A DNA stretch of 64,000 bases from J095 sp964517605 (GCA_964517605.1 CAZFCE010000019.1:1-64000), one strand, 5' to 3'. Shown: positions 34,248-44,144, counted from the stretch's first letter. Made by a program: numbers and translations. Notes: generated by a model from the letters alone, not told the origin.

Positions 34248-37247
34248 TTATTTACTGTGCGCCGATGGGCCAATTTGCACCGGTTCCAGCGCGATTTCAT
34301 TGGCCGGGTGGCCGGGTGTGTCCAGCCGCGCGCCGCCGGCTAACTGGTACAAGCCCACCACCGGAGTGTACTCGCCCGGCGCAAGTCGGTCAAGCGGCAG
34401 CACCAGTTCATCGGCTACCACCTCGCCGGCATCCCACAGGCTGGTGGGGTAACGCCCGGCGGCGGGCGGCTGGTCTTTTTGGGCCACGGTTTGCCCGGCG
34501 GCGTTCCGCAGGTGCAAAAAGGTGGTGTAATCGGCGGCGGGAGCGGTTTCGGCTCGCCAGTAAAGGGTTAAGTTGAGTGAGTTCTGTGAGTTATTATCGT
34601 AGCCCAGCAGGGTAATTTGCCCGCCGAATGGCTGATTAACAAGGCGCTGCGGTTGCGGGTTGGCCGCAATCACTTCCGGCGGCGGGCCGCCAACTTTGAT
34701 GGGGCCAAGCCGCACGCTACTTTGGCCGGCAGACTGGCCGTTAGCCAGCAACGGCAACGAGGCTGCGCCTTGCGACGTTTGGCGATACCAGCCCAAATCC
34801 AGGGTGTAAATTCCGGGCGGCGCGACGGCATCCACCGGCACGCCAAAGGCGTCGGTAATCACCTCGCCGGGAACCCACAACAGGGTGCTGTAACCATCTT
34901 TGGCCCGGCGGTCGTAGCCGCCCCGGCGCTGCTGCCCGGCATCGAGCAGGTTGTCAAACATCTGGTAATCCTCGCCCATATAATTTTGCGCCTGCCAGTA
35001 CACCGTCACCGGCAACCGTTGGCCCGGCTGAATGCGGCGGGTGGGCAGATCGTACCCCAACAACAAAATCTGGTTGTTGAAATTGGCCGCCAGTGGCGAG
35101 GCAATCGGCGGCGCAACAAAATTTCTAGCGGGCAAACTGAGCGTTAGTTGGCCACAATCATCGGGGCCACTGACCAGCTTCACCGCCGCGCCCCAATTCG
35201 GCTGCACCTCAAACACATGCACCCCGCCTGCCGAAAGCAACGGCGATTGGCGCGAGCCATCGGCCAGTTGCAGCGCCGGCAGTGTAGCGCCGACCACGGC
35301 CAAACTTTCGCGCTCGCGGAGCGGTTGCGCCAACCAGCCGCCGGTTTCTGGCCGGCCGTTGCGCCACACCGCGCACGGGTTGGCCGCCGCCCCGCCGGTG
35401 GCCAGGCTGACCGGCCCCAGTTCAACCGGCGGGCCGGTAACGGGCTGCCCGGCCCGGTTGAGCAGCCGCAATTGTAGCCGATAATCGCCATTGAACGGCT
35501 GGGCCAGCGGTAAAAAATGGTCGTCGCGCACAAGGTCGCCCGGCTCCCAGGCGCGAGTGGGGTAGCGCCCGGCCACCGGCTGACCGACGGCCACACTCAC
35601 CGGCTGGTTGGCGGCATCGAGCAACGTCAGTTCAACCCGATAATCTTCCGGCTGGCGTTCAGCCAGCCGCCACCACAGCGTTACCTTAAGCGAGGCCGGC
35701 GACTGCTGCCAGTGAACGCCCACCAGCCGCAACCCCGCCACCGGAGTAACATCCAGTGGTGTAGATTGAGCCAGCGCGGCGGGTGGCGCGTCTGCCGCCC
35801 ACACCGGCAGCGGGCCGGGATACACCAACGCCGCCCAGCCCACCTGCCCGGCCACGCTCCACGCCAGCAACCCGGCAATGACCGGCGGCACAATTTTGGG
35901 CGACCAGCGCGACCAACCCCACACCAGCAAAATCGGAATGGCCGAAGCGGCGGGCAGCAGCACGTGCCGCCCCTGCACGGCCTCAACGGCATCAAAAGAG
36001 AGGAACAGCCGCAACAACATTAACGGAGTAACCAACAGCGTATGAAAAACAAATAACAGCAGCCAACTCCGTTGGCGGGGAGAAGCAGCGCCCCACTCGC
36101 GCCATAACCCGGCAATGGCAACCAGCGCCAAACCGGTAAACAGCAGCGCCAACCCCGGTGATAGCATATATTTTTCGTTAACGCGGGCCGACCAGAACGA
36201 ATCCAGCAAGGTGAGCGCGAGTTGGGGATAGTTACGGGCGCGAGCGGGAGCGGGCAACCCAAAGCCGACAGATTGTTCCCCCAACAAAAAAGCGGTGATG
36301 CTGATGGCGGTGGTATCGTTACCGCCGCGCACCAATAACGGCTCCAGCACCCCCGCCACCGGGCCATTTTTTTCAATGGAATTAAAGTTGTAAACAATAA
36401 AGCCAAACCACCAACTGGTCAGCAAAACCAGCACCAGTCCGGCCCCAACCAGGCGAGTAAGCAACAACCGCCACAAAAACCGCAACCGCCCCGATTGATA
36501 CCCAACCACCCCGGCCACAAACACAATTTCCAGCGGTAACAACACCGATGTGTACTTGGTGGTGATGGCCAATCCGGCCAGCGCCCCCATGGCCACCCAC
36601 CCGCGCCACTGTTCGGGCCGGTTGATTGCGCCCAGCGCCGCCAATAAAAAAAGGGCCGTGAATACCGCCCCCAAACCATCGTAGGTCATCACCGAGGTAT
36701 GAAAAACAAAGGCTGGAATAAACCCAAGCAACGCCGCCGCCATTAACGCCCAGCCATGCCGGCGTGGGAACAGCCGTAAACTGGTGAAATAGGTTAACCC
36801 GATAAGCGCCAGTCCGCTTAAAATTGAAACGGCCCGCCCCACCAGCCACAAACGCACCTCGCCGGCAACCGGCCAAAGTTCGTAACCGGTATGCACAATA
36901 AAGGCATACGATACCACCAGATTGTCGGCCAACTGGCGGAACGGATTGCCATCAACCGGGCGTAACCGGCGCGTTAGCGTAAACCCGGCGCTGGCGGCAG
37001 CGGTTAACAAATGATACAACGGCGGATCATCGGCTTTGGTGCCGGCCTCGGCGCGGTTTTGCCGCTCGGCCAGGGTGACGGGCAGGCGGCCATGCTCGGC
37101 GATGAAGCGGGCATACAAAAAGTGCGCCCATTCATCGTTGCCGGCGGTTAACGGCGCAATGAAGCTGTGCGCTCCGGCCACGGCTAGATAAATCAGCAAA
37201 ATGACCGCCAACCGCCCGTGAGTTTTGATTGCCTGATGAATGCTCAA
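34248..37247 (-). CDS. GT39-like membrane glycosyltransferase, DE(L/W)AH subtype
   Basis: A 999-aa protein. The first loop has TAGNDEWAHFLY (D38-E39), then an AER segment and TKADDPPLYHLL. Helices run to about 490. Beta modules start near 509, 729 and 879, with an Ig-like stretch between the first two. Its C-terminal module is nearly identical in DNA to that of the next gene upstream (37270-40410), for instance around 34600-34700 against 37640-37740, although the membrane domains have diverged. A short AACTCAC repeat sits before LTLYWR (DNA about 34568-34600). It lies 22 bases downstream of the 37270 gene in the same transcription block. Confidence 0.84.
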   Translation of the reverse strand: MSIHQAIKTHGRLAVILLIYLAVAGAHSFIAPLTAGNDEWAHFLYARFIAEHGRLPVTLAERQNRAEAGTKADDPPLYHLLTAAASAGFTLTRRLRPVDGNPFRQLADNLVVSYAFIVHTGYELWPVAGEVRLWLVGRAVSILSGLALIGLTYFTSLRLFPRRHGWALMAAALLGFIPAFVFHTSVMTYDGLGAVFTALFLLAALGAINRPEQWRGWVAMGALAGLAITTKYTSVLLPLEIVFVAGVVGYQSGRLRFLWRLLLTRLVGAGLVLVLLTSWWFGFIVYNFNSIEKNGPVAGVLEPLLVRGGNDTTAISITAFLLGEQSVGFGLPAPARARNYPQLALTLLDSFWSARVNEKYMLSPGLALLFTGLALVAIAGLWREWGAASPRQRSWLLLFVFHTLLVTPLMLLRLFLSFDAVEAVQGRHVLLPAASAIPILLVWGWSRWSPKIVPPVIAGLLAWSVAGQVGWAALVYPGPLPVWAADAPPAALAQSTPLDVTPVAGLRLVGVHWQQSPASLKVTLWWRLAERQPEDYRVELTLLDAANQPVSVAVGQPVAGRYPTRAWEPGDLVRDDHFLPLAQPFNGDYRLQLRLLNRAGQPVTGPPVELGPVSLATGGAAANPCAVWRNGRPETGGWLAQPLRERESLAVVGATLPALQLADGSRQSPLLSAGGVHVFEVQPNWGAAVKLVSGPDDCGQLTLSLPARNFVAPPIASPLAANFNNQILLLGYDLPTRRIQPGQRLPVTVYWQAQNYMGEDYQMFDNLLDAGQQRRGGYDRRAKDGYSTLLWVPGEVITDAFGVPVDAVAPPGIYTLDLGWYRQTSQGAASLPLLANGQSAGQSSVRLGPIKVGGPPPEVIAANPQPQRLVNQPFGGQITLLGYDNNSQNSLNLTLYWRAETAPAADYTTFLHLRNAAGQTVAQKDQPPAAGRYPTSLWDAGEVVADELVLPLDRLAPGEYTPVVGLYQLAGGARLDTPGHPANEIALEPVQIGPSAHSK

Positions 37248-37269
37248 TTGCCGTTAACCATCCGCAGAT

Positions 37270-40200
37270 TTACTGTTGGCCCAAAAGCACCGGCTTCAGC
37301 GCGATTTCGTTGGCCGGCTGGCCGGGCGTGTCCAGCCGCACACCACTGGCCAACTGGTACAGGCCCACCACCGGAGTGTACTCGCCCGGCGCAAGCCGGT
37401 CAAGCGGCAGCGCCAGCTTGTCCACAATTACTTCGCCCGGCTCCCACAGGCTGGTGGGGTAGCGCCCGGCGGCGGGCGGCTGATCTTTTTGGGCTACAGT
37501 TTGCCCGGCAGTGTTTTGCAGGTGCAGAAAGGTGGTGTAATCGGCGGCGGGAACGGTCTCGGCTCGCCAGTAAAATGTAAAAGTGAGTGAGTTGGGTGAG
37601 TTTTGAGAGTTGTTGCTCTCCGCCTTATCAATATCGTAGCCCAGCAGGGTGATTTGCCCGCCGAATGGCTGATTAACAAGGCGCTGCGGTTGCGGGTTGG
37701 CCGTGACCACCTCCGGCGGCGGGCCGCCAATTTTGATTGGCCCGGCCACTACCGCTGTGGTTTGGGTGGGCTGGCCGTTATCCAGCAGCGATAAATAATT
37801 GAGTGCGCCATCAGTTTGGCGGGTGTACTGCCCCACGTGCAGGGTGTACACGCCGGGCGGAGCGGCAGGCGATACCGGCAGCGCAAACTCATCGAGCGCC
37901 ACTTCGCCGGTGGCCCACAGCATGGGGCTGTAAAAACCGCCGGGGTAACGATCAACGCTGCCGTAAGGCTGCTGGTTGGCATTAAGCAGCACCGCAAAGA
38001 TAACGGCATCGGGTTGCACCGGAGCCAGGCTGCGCCACGCCAGCGATACCGGCAACGCGCCGCCGGGTTCGGCCCGGCGCTGCGGCAGCGCGTAGCCCAA
38101 TAGTTCAATCTGGCCGGCAAAGTTGGCGTTAGTTGGCGTCCAGCCGGGGCGGGCGGCCAGTTCGGATGGCACATCAAACAAACGGGCCGAATTGGCCACG
38201 GTCAACACCGGCTGGGCCGTGGTTTCGCCGGTGGAGAGGGTCAGCCGGTAGCCGCCGCTGGGCCACTCCGGGCCAACGATAAACACGGCGGTGGCGTCGC
38301 CAATGGCGGCGGGCGGGCGCGGCTGGTTGTCGGGGCCAAGCAGAGTCAATTTTGGGTTTTTGGCGGCGGGGTTTGAATTTTGAAAGGACAAGGCGATGGT
38401 TTGCCGGGCGCTCACCGTTGAATCGGCCAGCCAGAGGCGGTAATTAACCCCGCCCAAAACCGAGGCGTTGGCAACAGGCGGCGACTGGGGCAACTCAAAC
38501 TGAACAATCTGGAATGGCCGGCCTAAAGTGGTATCGTCGGCTTCGCGCCGCAAGTTAAGCTGGATTTGGTACGTGCCAGGCGAAAGCGCCGCCAGCGGCA
38601 GCGGCAGGGCGTCGCGCACCACGTCGCCGGCATCCCAGGCGCGGGTGGGGTAACGCCCATCCAGCGGGTGACTGAGCCAGGTAAACCGGGGCTGCCCGGC
38701 GGGATCGGTTAGCTGCGCCTGCACCCGGTAATTTTCATCCACCGGAGCCAGCGCCCGCCAGAACAGCGTCAAATTGAGCCGAGACTGGGCCGGGTCGGGC
38801 TGGTAATCGTAGCCAAGCAGTTCGATTTCCGGGCTGAACCGGTGCCGGAGCGGCTGCGGGATGCTGGCCGGGTTGAAGGTGGTGGTTTGCACCGGCAGCG
38901 GCGCGGGATAAACGCGGGCCATGTAAATCAATTGCCAGCCGGACCACAACAACAGGGCAACCGCCGGAAAAAAGGCCAGCGCCCGGCGAATGGCGAATGG
39001 CGAAAACCGGTTTGTCATTCGCTGCTTTGCAAATTCGCTGAATTGCAACCAACCGAGCGTTAGTAAAATGGGAATGGCCTGCGCCGCCGGGTAGAGAATA
39101 TGCCGGCCCTGGCCGGTTTCTAAAATGTTGTAAGTGAGGAAAAAGCGCAAAACGGGGAACGGCAGCAACAACGCCACCAGCAGCGCCAGCAGCCCCACGG
39201 CGGCGCGGGCGTTGCCATTGGCGGCATCGCGCCAGTAACGCCACAGGCCAACCAATGCCAGGGCACAAAACAGCAACACCGGCAGATACAGCCACGGCCA
39301 CAGCGGATCGTGTTCCAGCACCGGCACACCCCAAAAAGTGTGGAACAAATAGGCCCACCAGCCGGCAAAAGTGCCTTCGGATACCGCGCCGGGGCGTAGC
39401 GGGCCGGTGTAATCGCCGCCGCCAAACAGAGCAAACACGCGGCGCATGCTCACGTCCGGGCCGCCGGCCAGTACTGGGCTGAGCAAGCCAAATAACCAAC
39501 CATCACGGCCAACCGTGTTAAAATGGTAGATAATCCAGCCAAACCACCAGCTAACGCCCAAAATTATAAAGAGCCAGTTCCACAGCACGCGGCCCGCCGC
39601 CGCCGGCCAGCGCCAGCCCGCCAGAACGGCTCGCCGCCACACCAGCGGGATGAGTGCCAGCGGCAACAAACCGGTGCTGTATTTGGTAGCCAGCGATAAC
39701 CCCAACAGTAGCCCCATTGCCGCGTACAGCCGCCAACTATCGTGCCCGCGCGTAGCCCGCAACAGCAGCCAGATGAACATGGCCGACAGCAACACCAACA
39801 GGCTGTCATCGCTGAGCATGGCCGAGGTGAAAAGAAAGCGCGGCGTAAACGCCAGCAGCGCGGTTACGGCGGCGGCAAACAGCGGCGGCGATATGCCGCC
39901 CGCCGGCTGAAGGCAGCGGGCCAGTTCCAGCGCGGTGAGATAGGCAAAAACCAGCGCGCCCGCCGCCAGCACAATCGAAATAAACCGGCCCCAGTGCCAG
40001 GCCAGAACGCCATCCTGCCAGGGCCAGTTGGCGTCTTCGGTGTAAATAATAAGGCGGGGATAAAAAATTTCGCCCACCAGCCGGCGGCGCGGCGATTCGC
40101 CCACGTCTTTGAGGTGAGGGCGGGTGGTATCAAGCGAGCTAACGGCCCAGCCCACCAGCAAATGGTACAACGGCGGCCAATCGCTACGGTACCAGGCTTG

Positions 40201-40410
40201 CTGGCGTTCGGCCTGGTTAATGGGCAGGCGGCCGGTTTGGGCAATAAAACTGAGGTAACGGTAATGGGCCAGTTCGTCCTCGCCCTGGGTGAGCGGCACA
40301 ATCAGGCTGTGCAGCGCCGCCAGCAACACAAACACGAGCAGCACCATAAAAAAAGCCGCATGCACGGTAAATCGCTGCGGTTGGGTTTGGGGTTGACCCT
40401 TGCTTGCCAT
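37270..40410 (-). CDS. GT39-like membrane glycosyltransferase, DELAH subtype, first gene of the minus-strand array
   Basis: A 1046-aa protein. The DE pair is D45-E46 in TQGEDELAHYRY, then INQAERQQAWYRSDWPPLYH. Helices run to about 500. Beta modules begin near 531, 768 and 923. The loop before the last helix (DNA about 38990-39050) is a GCGAATGGCGAATGGCG simple repeat (reads FAKQRMTNRFSPFAIRR). The loop before the last module's FTFYW strand (DNA 37580-37625) carries another short repeat. The ATG at 40410 is 67 bases from the upstream MBL-STAS gene on the same strand. No clear promoter was seen in that gap, so it could be read from the upstream gene. Confidence 0.84.
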   Translation of the reverse strand: MASKGQPQTQPQRFTVHAAFFMVLLVFVLLAALHSLIVPLTQGEDELAHYRYLSFIAQTGRLPINQAERQQAWYRSDWPPLYHLLVGWAVSSLDTTRPHLKDVGESPRRRLVGEIFYPRLIIYTEDANWPWQDGVLAWHWGRFISIVLAAGALVFAYLTALELARCLQPAGGISPPLFAAAVTALLAFTPRFLFTSAMLSDDSLLVLLSAMFIWLLLRATRGHDSWRLYAAMGLLLGLSLATKYSTGLLPLALIPLVWRRAVLAGWRWPAAAGRVLWNWLFIILGVSWWFGWIIYHFNTVGRDGWLFGLLSPVLAGGPDVSMRRVFALFGGGDYTGPLRPGAVSEGTFAGWWAYLFHTFWGVPVLEHDPLWPWLYLPVLLFCALALVGLWRYWRDAANGNARAAVGLLALLVALLLPFPVLRFFLTYNILETGQGRHILYPAAQAIPILLTLGWLQFSEFAKQRMTNRFSPFAIRRALAFFPAVALLLWSGWQLIYMARVYPAPLPVQTTTFNPASIPQPLRHRFSPEIELLGYDYQPDPAQSRLNLTLFWRALAPVDENYRVQAQLTDPAGQPRFTWLSHPLDGRYPTRAWDAGDVVRDALPLPLAALSPGTYQIQLNLRREADDTTLGRPFQIVQFELPQSPPVANASVLGGVNYRLWLADSTVSARQTIALSFQNSNPAAKNPKLTLLGPDNQPRPPAAIGDATAVFIVGPEWPSGGYRLTLSTGETTAQPVLTVANSARLFDVPSELAARPGWTPTNANFAGQIELLGYALPQRRAEPGGALPVSLAWRSLAPVQPDAVIFAVLLNANQQPYGSVDRYPGGFYSPMLWATGEVALDEFALPVSPAAPPGVYTLHVGQYTRQTDGALNYLSLLDNGQPTQTTAVVAGPIKIGGPPPEVVTANPQPQRLVNQPFGGQITLLGYDIDKAESNNSQNSPNSLTFTFYWRAETVPAADYTTFLHLQNTAGQTVAQKDQPPAAGRYPTSLWEPGEVIVDKLALPLDRLAPGEYTPVVGLYQLASGVRLDTPGQPANEIALKPVLLGQQ

Positions 40411-40476
40411 AATGACCGGTATTTTAATGGCAACCGGGTGTTTGGGCTAATTTACGGGGAAAGAGCGGCGGCAATT

Positions 40477-41802
40477 TCAGTGGGAGTTGAGCGCCGCCAT
40501 GGCGGTTTCTTCGTCATCGTAAATGGCAAAAAAATCGGTGGTGCCGGATAGCTCGATGACGCGGTACACATTTTCGGGGATACCCACCAGCGCCAGGCTC
40601 ATCACATCGCGCCGGGCATCAACCAGCGCCCGAATCCCGGCCATTTGCATTTCTTGCACGTTTTCCATCTGTAAAATGACTTTGCCGGAGTTGTGGCTGC
40701 GCAGGCTGTGGGCCAGGTGCTTTCTAAAACGTTCGGTGGCTTGCCCGCCAAATTTGCCGGAGAGCGAAATAAAAATAACGCCCTTTTCCAGCCGGTCTTT
40801 AATGTGAAAATCCGAGGTAATGGTGGGATTGCGCAATTCAAGTTCCAAACCCTCAGAAGCAATGAGCACTTCTAAAAATTTACCCTGTTGCTCCAGGTAT
40901 TCTTCGGTTTGATAGAGAATTTGCTCAATTTCGGCATCGGTTGAGGCGGGATCGTGGTGAAACAGCAGCAACCGCTTTACGTTGGCTTCGCTGGCCATAT
41001 CGGCGCCAATCAAGGCCGAACTGTGGCCCCAATCTTCTTTAACAAACGACTCGCGCACCGAGAACATGGCGTCAAACACCAGCGCATCGGCGTTGGCGTA
41101 AAAATTGCGGTATTTGAGGGTATCGGTGTTGTCAAGGCTCTGGTATTCGGCGTCGGTGGCAATGATGGCCACGGCGTTGTCGGCTTCAATGCGGTAGGCA
41201 AAAGCCTGGCCGGGGTGTTTTAGTTCGGTGTTGGTAATGATGGCGTCATCAACCTTGATGCGTTCGTCAACCTGCAACTGGTGAAAATTGAGCGTGGCTC
41301 CAATGCGGTCAAACTGTAGCGGAAAGAACACAGCATCCATTTGGCGGGCCAGCGAGTGCGGCACGTGTTCGTGGATGTGGTAAATATCAAACGAGTTGCC
41401 AGAAACGTGAATGGGGTTAAAAAACGGCAACCCCTGGATGTGATCCCAGTGGGTGTGGGTAAAAAAGATGTAGGCGTGGCCCCGACCTTTATGAAACCCC
41501 CAACGTTTTGTTTTTTCGTCGGAGGCGCTCATTAAATAGTTGCCCAGCTCCCGAATTCCGGAGCCGGCATCAAAAATAAACAACTTGTCGTTTAATTCGA
41601 TGGTGATGCAGGTGGTATTTCCGCCAACGGTACTGCCACCAACCGATAAGCTTGCGACAAACTCTTTTACCTTGGCTAAATCCTTAAGGTTTACTTCCAA
41701 CTCGCCGGCTTTTAATAACGCAGCAATCAGCTTTTGTTCAACCTGGTCAGGCCGAATTGGTGCAGGAATAGAACCACGGGTGCCCCAAAACTTCAGCAGC
41801 AT
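40477..41802 (-). CDS. MBL-fold hydrolase fused to a STAS-like domain
   Basis: A 441-aa protein. Residues 1-300 are a metallo-beta-lactamase fold close to the RNase Z/PhnP type: GTRGSIP start, VGGNTTC, FDAGSG, the metal motif THTHWDH (H116, H118, D120, H121), a late KHPGQAFAYRIE strand and an FHHDP motif. Residues about 330-441 look like a STAS domain (VIFISLSGKFGG; VILQMENVQEMQMAGIRAL; VGIPENVYRVIELSG), the fold of anti-anti-sigma factors. Joining a hydrolase to a partner-switch domain suggests a regulated enzyme. The substrate is unknown; RNA, cyclic nucleotides or phosphodiesters are possible. Confidence 0.85.
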   Translation of the reverse strand: MLLKFWGTRGSIPAPIRPDQVEQKLIAALLKAGELEVNLKDLAKVKEFVASLSVGGSTVGGNTTCITIELNDKLFIFDAGSGIRELGNYLMSASDEKTKRWGFHKGRGHAYIFFTHTHWDHIQGLPFFNPIHVSGNSFDIYHIHEHVPHSLARQMDAVFFPLQFDRIGATLNFHQLQVDERIKVDDAIITNTELKHPGQAFAYRIEADNAVAIIATDAEYQSLDNTDTLKYRNFYANADALVFDAMFSVRESFVKEDWGHSSALIGADMASEANVKRLLLFHHDPASTDAEIEQILYQTEEYLEQQGKFLEVLIASEGLELELRNPTITSDFHIKDRLEKGVIFISLSGKFGGQATERFRKHLAHSLRSHNSGKVILQMENVQEMQMAGIRALVDARRDVMSLALVGIPENVYRVIELSGTTDFFAIYDDEETAMAALNSH

Positions 41803-41860
41803 AATTTTCCTCTTGGGTCAGTAGTGCAGACAAGCGAGTGCTGCTCGACATTATCTATAT

Positions 41861-41888
41861 ATTGTAAACACTAACTGTTTTGATGCAA
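41861..41888 (-). promoter_or_regulatory. Candidate promoter for the MBL-STAS gene
   Basis: On the minus strand TTGCAT (41888-41883) and TACAAT (41866-41861) are 16 bases apart, about 60 bases before the ATG at 41802. The rest of the 173-bp gap shows nothing else. Confidence 0.4.
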
Positions 41889-41975
41889 ACCGGTTATAGA
41901 AACCCGCCTTGCCCAGTTTAGAATTAAGGTAGCATAGCCAAAACCGGATGGCAATAGGCTTAGTGTCCTGTTAAT

Positions 41976-43184
41976 CTAGGTATGGTACTCGGCGTTGATT
42001 TCAACGTATTTGTAAGACAGATCGCACGTCCAGATTGTGGCCTGGGCCTGACCCATTCCCAAATTGGCCACAAGTTGCACTTCGGTAGCGCCAGCTAACC
42101 ATTGATGGGCGGCAACGGCATCAAACGGCAACGGCTCGCCGGCCTCAACCAGCCGAAAACTGCCCATTTGCAACGATACGCCCGCCGGGTTTACCTGCAC
42201 GTCGCTCCGGCCAATGGCGGCCAGGATGCGGCCCCAGTTGGGATCGTTGCCAAAAATGGCTGTTTTTACCAGCGGCGAGGTGGCCACGGTTTTGGCGGCG
42301 CGTTCGGCTTCGGCGGTGGTGGCCGCGCCGGTTACAGTCACTTCAACTAATTTGGTAGCGCCTTCGCCATCGCGGGCAATGGCTTGGGCCAGTTCGGTGC
42401 ACAGCCGGGTGAGCGCCGCTTCAAACTCAACCAGCGCCGCCGAGTCGGGTTGAATGCGCAGGTTGCCGGCCTGCCCCGAAGCCAGCGCCAGCACCGTATC
42501 ATTGGTGCTGGTATCGCCATCAACCGTGATGCGGTTAAACGTAACGTTGGCCGCCCGGCGCAACGTAATTTGCAGCGCCGCCGGTTCAATGTTGGCGTCG
42601 GTAACTAACACGGCCAGCATGGTGGCCATGTTGGGGTGAATCATGCCGCTGCCTTTGGCCATGCCGGCCAGCGTTACCGGGCAACCGGCCAACGTGGTTT
42701 GCGCCCACGCCTCTTTGGGCACGGTGTCGGTGGTCATAATGGCGCGAACAGCATCGTGGCCCTGCTCACCGGCGGCGGTGGCAATGGCCTGCGCAGCCAG
42801 CGCGATTCCGTGTTCAATTTTGGGCATAGGCAGCGGTTCGCCGATAACGCCGGTGCTCATTACAGCCACAGAGCCGGGCGGTAACTGGCACGCATCTTCG
42901 GCCAGCCGGGCCATCTCGGCGGCATCGCGTTGCCCCTGTTGGCCGGTAACGGCATTGGCGTTGCCAGCATTGATCACCACACCACGCAACGGCTGCGCCT
43001 GTTCCAGCAGGGCCATATCGTACAAAACCGGCGCGGCTTTGAACGCGCTGGTGGTGAATACGGCGGCGGCAGCGCACGGCCCATCGCTTAATACCAACGC
43101 CAAATCGGGGTTGCCGGATTTTTTCAAACCACAGGTAACGCCCACGGCTCTAAAGCCTTTTACACGGGTCAGGGAAGAAGTCAT
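41976..43184 (-). CDS. argJ: Bifunctional glutamate N-acetyltransferase / N-acetylglutamate synthase
   Basis: A 402-aa ArgJ, which moves the acetyl group from N-acetylornithine to glutamate in the cyclic arginine pathway and may also use acetyl-CoA. The precursor self-cleaves between A187 and T188 in HPNMATMLAVLVTD to give alpha and beta chains, with T188 as nucleophile. The oxyanion-hole pair is T111-G112. The conserved DTSTNDTVLALASG motif is present. The length is normal. AAGGA lies shortly before the ATG. No other arg gene is in view, so the gene is isolated among unrelated neighbours. Confidence 0.96.
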   Translation of the reverse strand: MTSSLTRVKGFRAVGVTCGLKKSGNPDLALVLSDGPCAAAAVFTTSAFKAAPVLYDMALLEQAQPLRGVVINAGNANAVTGQQGQRDAAEMARLAEDACQLPPGSVAVMSTGVIGEPLPMPKIEHGIALAAQAIATAAGEQGHDAVRAIMTTDTVPKEAWAQTTLAGCPVTLAGMAKGSGMIHPNMATMLAVLVTDANIEPAALQITLRRAANVTFNRITVDGDTSTNDTVLALASGQAGNLRIQPDSAALVEFEAALTRLCTELAQAIARDGEGATKLVEVTVTGAATTAEAERAAKTVATSPLVKTAIFGNDPNWGRILAAIGRSDVQVNPAGVSLQMGSFRLVEAGEPLPFDAVAAHQWLAGATEVQLVANLGMGQAQATIWTCDLSYKYVEINAEYHT

Positions 43185-43329
43185 GGTCTATCCTTGGGTT
43201 AATTTATCAAGGTGGGTTTGGTCTGAGCGCACTTTTCCGGGGATGAGGTTGCAATTTTATCACCGGATTTTAACCCCGGTTTTTGCGCCAAAAACCATTT
43301 CGGCGGCTCCGCCATCACCCTGATCGGCC

Positions 43330-43359
43330 ATATAACATAGAATCCCATTTTACGCGCAA
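43330..43359 (-). promoter_or_regulatory. Weak candidate promoter for argJ
   Basis: On the minus strand TTGCGC (43359-43354) and TTATAT (43335-43330) are 18 bases apart, about 145 bases before the argJ ATG. The assignment rests on these boxes alone. Nothing else is seen in the gap 43185-43409. Confidence 0.3.
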
Positions 43360-43409
43360 TCTATCACGACGCAAAAATCAGCCGGTATTAAACCTGAGAT
43401 AAACGGGGA

Positions 43410-44144
43410 TTAGGCGTTAAACCGGAGTTGCAGCACGGTGGTAACGTAATTAACGCCGCGCGTCAGGTAGCCCCACGCGCTAACGGCGGTTTTGCTTTCG
43501 CCGGCTTCACGCGGCACGCACAGGTAGGGCAACTCGCGGATGGCGTAACCGGCGCGTTTGGCCCGGTACAGCAAATCAATGCAGTATTCGCCGTAATCGC
43601 CGCGCAGGGTAATTTGCTCAAAAACCTGCCGCCGCGCCAAAATAAAGCCGCTGGTGTAATCTTTAATTGACCAATCCAGCACTACCCCGGCGTAAATATT
43701 GATGATGCGCGAAAACGTCCGGCCCGTAAACGAGTGGGCCACGTCGCCGCCGCCCGGCACATAACGCGAACCCACCGCCATGCCGGCTCCGTTATCCAAC
43801 GCCTGCGCCAGCGCCGGCCACATTTCGGGCGGCATGCTCATGTCGCAATCCATCCAGCCGATATATTGGCCCCGCGCCTCGCGGATGCCACGGTTAATGG
43901 CGCTGGTAAGGCCGCTTTCGGTGGTGCGGTGAATTAGCCGCACGCGGGCATCGTTTTGGGCGCGGGCCGCTACCAGTTGCCAAGTGCCGTCCGGCGAGTT
44001 GTCATCAACCACCACGATTTCTACTCCGCCGGGCCAATCGCCCAGCGCGGCCAGCGTGCGGTCAATGAGCAACTCAATGTTGCCGGCTTCATTAAACGTG
44101 GGTAATACAATTGAAATTTGAGGCGAGGGTTGCGGGTTGGGCAT
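43410..44144 (-). CDS. Polyprenyl-phosphate sugar synthase (GT2, DPM1-like)
   Basis: A 244-aa family-2 glycosyltransferase of the dolichol-phosphate-mannose-synthase type. VLPTFNEAGNIELL opens the fold. The nucleotide-binding aspartates D47-D48 lie in VVDDNSPDGTW and the metal-binding DxD is D99-x-D101 in GWMDCDMSMPPE. DYTSGFILARR and the ELPYLCVPREAGESK end are typical of this class. There is no C-terminal membrane domain, so it should be a soluble or peripheral enzyme charging polyprenyl phosphate with a hexose on the cytoplasmic side. GT-C enzymes such as the flanking array need exactly this donor, so it is the likely supplier. Which sugar cannot be told. Confidence 0.9.
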   Translation of the reverse strand: MPNPQPSPQISIVLPTFNEAGNIELLIDRTLAALGDWPGGVEIVVVDDNSPDGTWQLVAARAQNDARVRLIHRTTESGLTSAINRGIREARGQYIGWMDCDMSMPPEMWPALAQALDNGAGMAVGSRYVPGGGDVAHSFTGRTFSRIINIYAGVVLDWSIKDYTSGFILARRQVFEQITLRGDYGEYCIDLLYRAKRAGYAIRELPYLCVPREAGESKTAVSAWGYLTRGVNYVTTVLQLRFNA

